Below are positions 56,188 through 64,000 of a DNA stretch of 64,000 nucleotides, piece by piece. The stretch comes from Acorus gramineus (taxonomy: Eukaryota; Streptophyta; Magnoliopsida; Acorales; Acoraceae): NCBI GenBank assembly GCA_030737835.1, contig CM060850.1, positions 15,846,734 to 15,910,733 of the forward strand, read 5' to 3'. Within the stretch, counting starts at the first letter, position 1. Every line of letters starts with the position of its first letter. Below the pieces are notes generated by a model, which ran no database searches, was not told where the DNA came from, and worked only from the letters and a program-made list of their open reading frames with translations. Made by a program: the position numbers and the translations under genes.

Positions 56188-57164
56188 GGATGATTATATG
56201 CGGACGTGCGGACCTCCTCGTCGTCGTGCGGACCACTGTCGACCGTCCGATCGAACTCGATCGAACGGTTCAAAAAAAAAAAAAAAAACGATTTTCGACG
56301 AAACCCTCTGACACTCTCTCTGCACTCTCTCTCTCTCTCTCTCTGACACTCTCTCTGCACTCTCTCTCTCTCTCTCTCTCTCTCTGACACTCTCTCTCTC
56401 TCCTTTCTCTGACTCTCTCTCGACTCACTCTGCTCTCTCTCTCTCGACTCTCTCTCTCTCTCTCTCTCTCTCGACTCTCTCGGACTCTCTCTCTCTCTCG
56501 ACTCTCGCTGTCTCTCTCTCTCTCGACGACGGGCGACGACGGGGGGGGGGGGGACGACGGGCGACGACGGGAGCGACGGGGACGACGGGGGACGACGGGA
56601 GCGACGGGGACAACGGGAGCGACGGGCGACGACGGGGGGCGACGACGGGCGACGACGGGAGCGACGGGGACGACGGGAGCGACGGGCGACGACGGGGGGC
56701 GACGACGGGCGACGACGGGCGACGACGGGGGGCGACGACGGGCGACGACGGGGGGCGACGACGGGCGACGACGACGGGGACGACGTCGACGTCGACGGGG
56801 GTGACGGGGGTCGACGGGGGTCGCGGTCGTCGTCGACGGGGGTCGGTCCGTGCAGTCGGTCGCGGTCGTCGTCGACGGGAGCGACGGGGGTCGGTCCGTG
56901 CAGTCGTCGACGGGGGTCGCGGTCGTCGATCGTCGTCGATGGGGCGTGAGAGAGAGAGAGAGACAGAGAGAGAGAGAGATTTCGATGGAGAGAGAGAGAG
57001 AGAACAGCGAGAGAGCTCGAGAGAGTTCGAGAGACAGCGACGTCGAGGGTTGATTTGATTTTTTTTTTTTTTAATTGACCGTCCGATCGAGGTCCATCGA
57101 TCGGACGGTCTGTACACGGGGCGCACGGTGAAATTCGGGGGCGCACGAGCGCACCTAATCATCC
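56188..57164. mobile_element. MULE-like element loaded with microsatellite and GC-rich minisatellite
   Basis: TIR: GGATGATTATATGCGGACG on the left; GGATGATTAGGTGCGCTCG reversed from 57164. An inner GACCGTCCGATCGA segment follows in both, also reminiscent of the 23.66-28.71 kb MULE's CCGTCCGATCG. The interior is (CT)n at 56305-56525, then GACGACGGGCGACGACGGG-type repeats to 56790, GTCGACGGGGGTCG repeats to 56945 and (GA)n to 57030. The 9-bp flanks (AAAATAAAT, GATATATAT) agree at only 6 positions. Long Arg/Ser/Pro open frames (56151-57162 minus) come from the repeats. Confidence 0.65.
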
Positions 57165-57530
57165 GATATATATGGCGCCTCCTGAATTTGGAAGAAAGAA
57201 CTCCCTTTTAACAACAACAAAAAAAAGCATTGAAACTCCACCATTGCAATAGAGAAACAAGGAAAAAAAATAGCATCTCAACCATAAATTGTAAAATAAA
57301 TTTTCCATATATTTCTCCACCAAATTAAAAACCCCGTCCTAAAAATCCTTCGTGATTTTCTCTTCTCTCAATCACTTATATTTAAACAAAAAAAGATCTA
57401 GCAATTAAACTTTAATCAAAGATGTGATAAAGATAAATAAATCTTCCATTATTCTCTTTGGATATATTTTAAACAAAAAATAAATCTCAAATGTTAAAAT
57501 TTAATCAAAGATGTGATAAAAAGAAACAAA

Positions 57531-57612
57531 TAGTGGATCACATGTTGAATGCCCCTAGGTTGAGTCGAGGGCTGGTGTTTCGTCTTTGAAATAGTGGATC
57601 ACATGTTGAATG
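57531..57612. repeat. Short direct repeat, period 59
   Basis: AATAGTGGATCACATGTTGA occurs at 57531 and again at 57590. The region 57530-57690 on the minus strand has a coding-like look (NNVIRYLKMFPDMGYAGTT) but I cannot assign it; it may be a transposon-derived exon. Confidence 0.55.
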
Positions 57613-57741
57613 TCTTGTTTCGCAGTGGTACCAGCATAGCCCATATCAGGAAACATTTTGAGATAGCGAATGACGTTGTTGATATGCTACACATTGAAAA
57701 ACATTATATGGTATATGACTCATTTACACAAACTGAATATA

Positions 57742-58645
57742 TGTAATATAAGGGTTTAAACCAAACAAATGGAATCATAAAACATGGCTTTCAATAAAAA
57801 AAAAATAAAATAAAGAGCTCAAACCATACATTACTCTAACAATACCCTATCTTCCTATCAAAACCCTAACTTTGAATTAAAAAAAAATCTCAATACTTGT
57901 AATCCAAGGGTTTTAAACCAAACAAATGCAATCACAATCATAACTTGCAATCCAACAAAAAAAAAAAACCCAAACCATACATTTATATAAAAATACACTA
58001 AATTCCTATCAAAACCCTAACTTACAATTAAAAAAAACATACATTACTTGTAATATAAGGGTTTAAACCAAATAAATGGAATCATAAAACATGGCTTTCA
58101 ATCAAAAAAAAAAAAAAAGCTGCTCAAACCATATATTGCTCTGACAATACCTTATCTTCCTATCAAAATCCTAACTTTAAATTAAAAAAAAAAAACCTCA
58201 ATACTTGTAATCTAAGGATTTTAAACCAAATAAATGCAATCACAATCATAACTTGTAATCCAAAAAAAAAAACCCCAAACCATACATTTTTCTAAAAATA
58301 CCCTAAATTCCTATCAAAACCCTAACTTACACTTAAAAAACACATACTACTTGTAATATAAGGGTTTAAACCAAACCAATCAAATCACAAACATGGATTT
58401 CAATAAACAAAAAAAAAAGAGCTCAAACCATGCATTGCTCTAACAATACCTTAGCTTTCTATCAAAACCCTAACTTTGAATAAAAAAAATCTCAATACTT
58501 GTAATATAAGGGTTTTAGACCAAACAAATGCAATCATAAATATAACATGCAATCCAACAAAAAAAAAAAGACCCAAACCATACATTTATTTAAAAATACC
58601 CTAAATTCCTATGAAAACCCTAACTCATAATAATAAAAAAAACCC
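57742..58645. repeat. Tandem array of two alternating ~150-bp monomers
   Basis: Six monomers start with TGTAATATAAGG or TGTAATCYAAGG at 57742, 57898, 58049, 58206, 58352 and 58500. Odd-numbered monomers share CATGGCTTTCAAT and GCTCAAACCAT; even-numbered ones share CAATCACAATCATAACTTG and CCCAAACCATACATTT. All contain CCTATCAAAACCCTAACTT. The repeating unit is therefore a dimer of about 305 bases, present three times. Confidence 0.88.
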
Positions 58646-58996
58646 CAATAATTAAACAATTGGAAGAGATCCACTAACTTATGAATCACTAATAATAATG
58701 GAGTTAAAGGGGATTTTGAAGAATCATTTACCCGTTTCTATGTTTGGGGGCGTCGTGGGGGGGGGGGGGGGGGTTAGGACGGACTGTGGTAGGGGATCAC
58801 CATCACGGTGGGCTCACAGCGGGCTCGGAGTGGACTCATGGTGAACTCTTGATGGACTGATCGACTCACGGTGGACTTCGCACCACCGGATGTGAAGGAG
58901 AAGACCAAAAAAGGAGAGAGAAGGGGGAGAAAGAGATGAGTTCATTTAAAATGGGTAAGTGGTGGGTTGGGATTCCATTGGTAGTGTATTTATTGT
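58646..58996. other. Unassigned region with G-run
   Basis: A run of about 17 G lies at 58757-58773. 58780-58935 repeats GGACTCA-GGTG/GGGCTCAC motifs (CACGGTGGGCTCA, CACGGTGGACTTC). No gene assigned. Confidence 0.4.
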
Positions 58997-59455
58997 GATG
59001 TGGGTAGGGCAGGTAAATGAACCAAGTCGCTCAGGCTCGGCTCGGGCTTGGCTCGATTTGAACTCGTTCAGACTCGTTCAATTAGAAAAACGAGCGAGCT
59101 TGAACAATTTTTAAAGCTCGGTTAGGCTCGGGATCTAGATCGAGATTCATTTTGTATTCAAACTCGGCTCATTTGCGTTATAAAAAACTTAGTTGAAGCT
59201 TAATTCAACTCCTTTGTATAAACAAAATATTAAATCAATACAAAGTTGTGCTCGTTTAAGCTCATGAATTTAATTCATTTAAGTTAAAATTTTATTTTCA
59301 ACCCCTAAAAACCCAAAAATAAAGAAGAACACTAGGCTCGTTAAGGCTCGTGAGCTCAGCTCGACTCCACTTGACTTAACTCGTTTATAAATGAGTCGAG
59401 CTTGAACATGTCAAAGCTCGACTCATTCGATTCATTTATCACTCCTAGACGTGAG
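58997..59455. mobile_element. hAT-like MITE with GGCTCG/GAGCC arrays
   Basis: Body 59005-59447. TAGGGCAGGTAAATGAACC on the left is inverse to TAGGAGTGATAAATGAATCG reversed on the right. The 8-bp flanks GATGTGGG and GACGTGAG agree at 6 of 8. AGGCTCG/GAGCTTGAAC motifs repeat near both ends. Confidence 0.78.
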
Positions 59456-59761
59456 GTTATGAAAACTAAATTAAAAGATAGAGAGTTTAAAAGGATAGTG
59501 TCACTAATAGCTTGGTCGATCAGAGTAATCGCACCCAAATATAATTTTATATAATTTTTTTACACAAGCAGACATTTTCCATCGCGAAATAGCATACTGA
59601 TATAAAATAAGCCGTACCTTTGGGAATTAATTTATTTTTGGAGTAGTACCTTCGGAAATTAATTGATGTACGGCGAGAGTAATTACATGGCCCACTTCCC
59701 TAGAATTCAAAATTTAAATTAAACAATATCTCTTTCACTAGGTCTAGGCGTGATGTTGAGA

Positions 59762-60261
59762 ATAAATAAAGGGAAAATTAATTAGGGTATTTTAAATTTT
59801 TAATTTGTTTAAAATCTTTTAAGACATTAAAAAATTATTTTTAAATTCTTTTAGTTAAATATTATTTAAAATATTAAAAATATCATCACTCAATTGTACG
59901 AAGGTTAATAATGTACTGAGAAATACTAATAATATAATTGAGATGTTTAATAATGTATTTGAAAGTGTTTACTGTGTAGTGAAACAATTGAGAGGGGGAG
60001 CATTCTATGTGAATGTTAATAATGTATTGGGGAATGCTAACAGTGTAATAGAGATACTAAAAAATATATTAAAGAGTGTTAAAAGTATAATAAAATAATT
60101 GTACAGGGGACATTTTCAGTATTTTTAAAAAGTATCTGACTAGAGGACCTAAGGATAACTTTTTACAGCCTTAGAGACCTAAACATATTAATTTTTTATA
60201 GGGATTTAAAAGTAATAGAAAGGTGGCCACAAGACCTTTAATTAATTTTCCCATAAATAAT
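59762..60261. mobile_element. Long-TIR MITE in segment B
   Basis: Body 59771-60252, GGGAAAATTAATT...AATTAATTTTCCC, flanked by ATAAATAAA and ATAAATAAT (8 of 9 match). Segment A at 28903-28915 has the uninterrupted AATAAATAAATAATAAAT site, supporting the insertion. The middle carries TAATGTATTG/GTTAATAATG motifs as in 53380-53771. Confidence 0.82.
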
Positions 60262-61853
60262 AAATGAGGATATTTATTTCGGTTATTCACTAAATTTTCT
60301 TTAAGTCCATGAAACATCTAAATTTATTTTTAAATCCCTAGATCCCATTGTATATTATTTTCACATCTTTCCATATGTACATTGTTAAGTCTATTATGAT
60401 ATTTTTATTTTTACCCATTCTTTTTCAACGACTCTTTAACATACCTGTGTACATTGTTAAATTGTCAGTGTGCGTTATTAACATGTATGTGCAATGTTAA
60501 ACTCTCTATTTGAGGTAAAAACACAAAAATAGAGGAGTTTAAATGGTAGGTAGCCCGATCCATTGTTGCTCTTCAAAGTAGAGCTGCAAGGAGACAAGCA
60601 ATATAAAAAACCACATAAACAAAGCAAGCCCAAACACAACTACAGTCAACCACATTGAGGACTGACAGGGGTGTGAAAGACACAAGTTGTACCTTCCATG
60701 CCCCTATCCAAGAAGCGAGAAGACAACTGTCTGTATATTTTGTTAATGAATTTTGTATGTTATATTATGATATGATAAAAATTTATTGTGTTCCAAATCC
60801 GCATCTAATTTGAGTTAAGTTTGGATTGAGGGTTCATACAACTCGAACATGAAATTTTCATATCTAAGTAAAATTATAATTTTTTTAATTTGTTTGATAA
60901 AATTTGAATTTGTACAATTTATTTTCATTTAAAATATTTCATTTCCATAGTTTTCATATCTTTATTCTCTAATTAAAAATGTTCATCGTTTTCATCTTTT
61001 TAAATTTTTTTATGTGGGGAATTGACTCTTACTAAGTTTTAATTGTTTAAAATATAATAATACATTTTCAAGTCAAACTTGAGCCCAACTAAACTCAACC
61101 CAACCCAAATTAATCCCGAACCCAACCCGAATTCGAACAAAACTTGAAAGTTTGGGTTTAAGTTGAGTTTCTTAAACTCGATAGTCGAATTAGGTTGGAT
61201 TTGGGTTGTCTTTCTCTAATCTCATATTGAGTTCTGGTTGAGCTCTAACCTCACCCAACCTGTCTAAGTTTCACCCTTACATGTTGGATTGTTTGTGTAG
61301 ATGGAAAGAGAAAGGGTTCAAAAAAGGTCATGAGTAAAATTGAAAAAAAAAAGTAATAGATAACCATTGTTGAATGAAAGGACCCACAATTAATAATCAA
61401 ACTAATACAAGGATTTAAGAATAAGTTTAAATATTCTACCGACTTAAAAATAATTTAGGGATGCGGAATACATTTTTTCATAATAATAATAATAAAAAAA
61501 ATAGTTTCCATTTCAAGTCCAGTGGGTCAGTTGGATTGGTCAGTCGATGAGCACAGTTACTCTTCAAAGGGGTGCAGGGTCATTTCACCCTAAAGCATTG
61601 AGTTCACCAAAATTCCAGTTCAATCACTTTGCTCCTCCAACATCTTCTTTTTAACTATTTCTTTGAGCCATCAAATCAGCCCTCCCACCTTCACAATTCA
61701 TTCACATCCCCGTAACGAAAAAGTTGTCAAACCCGAGTTGTTACATTTTTAACATATTCTTTAACACAATTTTATTTTCAGAATATCATTACCCAGTATT
61801 CACTCCCAAAGGCCAAAACACTGCCAAAATACTCCACAAAATACTCCACCATG

Positions 61854-61961
61854 TGACATAGGCTCATTGGTTACTATAGATAACACCCTATCCAAATCCA
61901 TTACAATTGACATATGCTCATTGGTTACCATGGATAACACCCTATCCAAATACAGACAAAA
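61854..61961. repeat. Tandem duplication, period 54
   Basis: Two copies beginning TGACATA-GCTCATTGGTTAC, at 61854 and 61908, each ending CACCCTATCCAAAT. Confidence 0.85.
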
Positions 61962-62194
61962 AAGGCATCTCACCCACCCATGCGTCACATTAAATACCAC
62001 CACCTACGACACCACTCACTCTCACTTTTATGGTTCACTAGAGAACCTCTCCCTCTCTAAATTTTCTTTCTTTTGATTGTGATCTTCTCGGTTCTCTCTC
62101 ACTTTCTGTCTCATTTGGATCCCTTCCACCCTCTTCCTCATTGCATCCCTCTCTCTCTCTCTCTCCACTTGTGTGTTTTTCTTTTGGTTGCAAA

Positions 62195-62500
62195 ACCTAA
62201 TGGAGGTGATGGGAGTAGTTTGTAGCAGTAAAAGGTGAGTTTGTTGTCTATGTGATGTGTGTGGGGATGTGCTTTCATGTGGTTTGTCAGTATTGGCTGG
62301 AGGTGTGAAAGATGGAGAGAAGGATGAAGAATGTGTTGGCTGGGTGTGTGTTTGGTAAGACGGCACAGTATGTATTTGTGTGTCTCAAAGGGGGGGGGGG
62401 GGGGGGGGTGGTTATCTAAAGTGAGTGCCATCAAAGCACCACTCCTACTTTCACCATTCATATCCCATCTTCCAAATCCCACCAAATCAAGTTTCTTGTT
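62195..62500 (+). other. Conserved leader-like block of segment B
   Basis: Counterpart of 30395-30690. ATGGAGGTGATGGGAGTAG leads to AGTAAAAGGTGAGTTTG (exon and donor-like). An 18-base G run at 62391-62408 replaces the shorter GGGGTGTGTGTGG of copy A. No family recognised. Confidence 0.4.
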
Positions 62501-62534
62501 AGGAGTATGCGAATTTTATTTTATTTATTTTTTT

Positions 62535-63625
62535 AAATTACATCTTTAGCTTTTTTAAACTGTTTCTATTTAGTTAAAAAATAAAAAAACATTAGATTTT
62601 TATATTTTTTTTGCACATCAAAGAAGACCATTTTTTCTGTGACAATAGTAAATATTATTGACTCAAGATAATAGGGATTTTAAAATTTGTTTTGGTTTAA
62701 TTTTATTTTTTTGTTTTTTAAATTTGCAAGTATTTTGGTTTCTTTTTCGTATCTCACTGTTTTCACTGAACAATAGTGTGAGAGATATTTGAAAATTTAG
62801 TGTTTATATCCGGTGATCACAACGAATAGCGATGATCATGATCAACTTGTTAGGTTATCTGATGCACTCATTGATCATAATAGACATCAGAATGTTGTAA
62901 GGCCATTAGCTGTATTATGTCATAACAACTATACTTGATGTATTTGATATATAACATTAAGATTGATTACTCTTGATAAATGTTATTGTGTGATTGATGA
63001 TGATTTGACCGAATATTTTCGAGAGATTCTATGTGGATCAAGGGTGGCCTAACCATACCTAGTCACTTCTGTCTACATGATGAGGTGTGTTAGCATCCCG
63101 TATGAATCTCCCAAAAAATATTCAGCTAAATCACCATCGATCCCCACAATTACCTCTATCACGAGTAATCAACCTTAATGTTGTACGAAATACATCAACT
63201 ATAACATAAGTACAATTGTTATGACGTAATACACCTAATGGCTTTATGACTTTCAGATGCATGTGATCAATGAGTGCATCAGATAACTTCAATGAGTTGA
63301 TCTTGATCATTGCCACCCTACACGACATTTCGTTGTGATCACCAGATATAAGCTAGTAATCTCAAATATATCTCATAATATTGTTCAAGAGATGCGAAAA
63401 AGAAACTAAAATACCTGCAAATTTAAGAAAAAAAAAAATCAAAACAAAGTTAAAATTCTTATTACCTTGAGTGAATAATACTTACTACCGTCACAAAAAA
63501 TGGTCCCCTTATATGCAAAAAAGATAAATATAAAATACTTATTAAGTTTTTAATTAAATAGAAACAATATAAAAAAGCTAAAAATATAATTTCCAAAAAA
63601 AAAATATACCTTTCGCAGATACCCC
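62535..63625. repeat. Palindrome of segment B, about 1.1 kb
   Basis: The left arm (62535 to about 63035) and right arm (about 63108-63625) are reverse complements: TTTAGCTTTTTTAAACTG (62546) with CAATATAAAAAAGCTAAA (63566), TGACTCAAGATAATA (62659) with TATTACCTTGAGTGA (63459), CGAATATTTTCGAGAGATTC (63010) with GAATCTCCCAAAAAATATTC (63103). Homologous to the inner half of the 2-kb palindrome in segment A, but with a different, roughly 70-base loop. Confidence 0.82.
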
Positions 63626-64000
63626 CCAAGAAGCATGCCTTTCGCGACACATATACATACATACATTAGCATGATATTCCAGGCTCATGCTTATTCATGA
63701 TGGTGCTTCATTATTTCATATTTTGGTTTGACTTGTTAAGTTTGTAGGTGATCACATTGACCATTCTTGTTTTTCACCTGGTCTAATCATATTGTTAAGC
63801 AATATGTTCAGCTCCGTCAATGTAAATTTACCGTGTTTGGGATGCTATTTTACTCTGTTTTCTCAGCATCTGTTTTACTGCTAGGCTTCATATTTTGATT
63901 CGGCTTATTGAGTTTGTAGATGGTAATATTGACTATTGTTGTTTTATTATCACCTACTCTATTCATATTTCTTCACCTTCAACAATGTAAATTTTCCCTG

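Larger units (their letters stand above)
59560..64000. repeat. Duplicated segment B (partner of 22.4-34.9 kb)
   Basis: Colinear, direct-orientation homology to segment A at several anchors: 59605-59715 with 22480-22575, 60260-60520 with 28915-29180, 62195-62500 with 30395-30690, 62535-63625 with the palindrome at 32.4-34.4 kb, and 63820-64000 with 34545-34719. It lacks A's MULE and SINE but has its own MITE. It continues past the window end. Confidence 0.8.

Noticed and set aside
56151-57162. Two overlapping minus-strand open frames of 331 and 245 codons
   Set aside because: They are made of Ser/Arg/Pro runs created by (CT)n, (GA)n and GACGACGGG repeats inside a MULE-like element. There is no domain, and both frames are equally open, as expected of a repeat artefact.
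57742-58645. CRISPR-like regular repeats
   Set aside because: Whole ~150-bp units are repeated with no unique spacers, in a plant nuclear context; it is a tandem satellite-like array.

Overview
The window is a 64 kb piece of a flowering-plant nuclear chromosome. The evidence is split genes with GT-AG introns, plant-specific gene families (an RbcX-type Rubisco assembly chaperone and a STRUBBELIG-family receptor kinase), high A+T content, and a dense load of plant-type transposons (copia and other LTR elements, LINEs, a tRNA-derived SINE, MULE, hAT, CACTA and PIF-like elements). I cannot place the species. All calls come from reading the sequence; no database search was run.

Region 1-17 kb is the gene-bearing part. 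It starts inside the last intron of a STRUBBELIG-receptor-family gene whose terminal exon is at 1518-1670 (+). One complete, apparently intact gene follows: the chaperonin-like RbcX protein 1 homologue (RBCX1), six exons at 6440-15218 (+), 170 residues, including a 17-nt microexon. Its introns 2 and 3 are swollen to about 3.6 and 4.3 kb by a SINE, two LINE remnants of opposite strand, a MITE, a 2.2-kb non-autonomous LTR retrotransposon with perfect 5-bp target duplications, and another MITE.

Region 17.5-35.5 kb holds LTR-like debris, hAT-like and fold-back elements, and a 5-kb MULE with long terminal inverted repeats and a broken FAR1-like transposase (minus strand). That MULE lies inside duplicated segment A (about 22.4-35 kb). 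A partner copy, segment B (about 59.56-64 kb), sits 30-37 kb downstream in the same orientation. A and B share a conserved leader-like block, very large palindromes (about 2 kb in A, 1.1 kb in B) and a 3' block, but differ by a local inversion and by later insertions. The SINE in A has its unoccupied counterpart at the last bases of the window.

Region 36-47 kb contains a pseudogene of a Werner-type 3'-5' exonuclease. It is split by a CACTA element (TSD GAT) and a 4.8-kb copia element (TSD ATAAG), and the copia itself is split by an hAT-like MITE. A second fragment of the same exonuclease gene end lies at 46.3 kb.

Region 47-59.5 kb is a transposon bed: an hAT-like MITE containing a 3.5-kb solo LTR, another hAT-like MITE, a LINE fragment, several long-TIR MULE-like MITEs (one with a perfect 9-bp TSD), a GC-rich minisatellite inside a MULE-like element, and a tandem array with alternating two-monomer higher-order structure.
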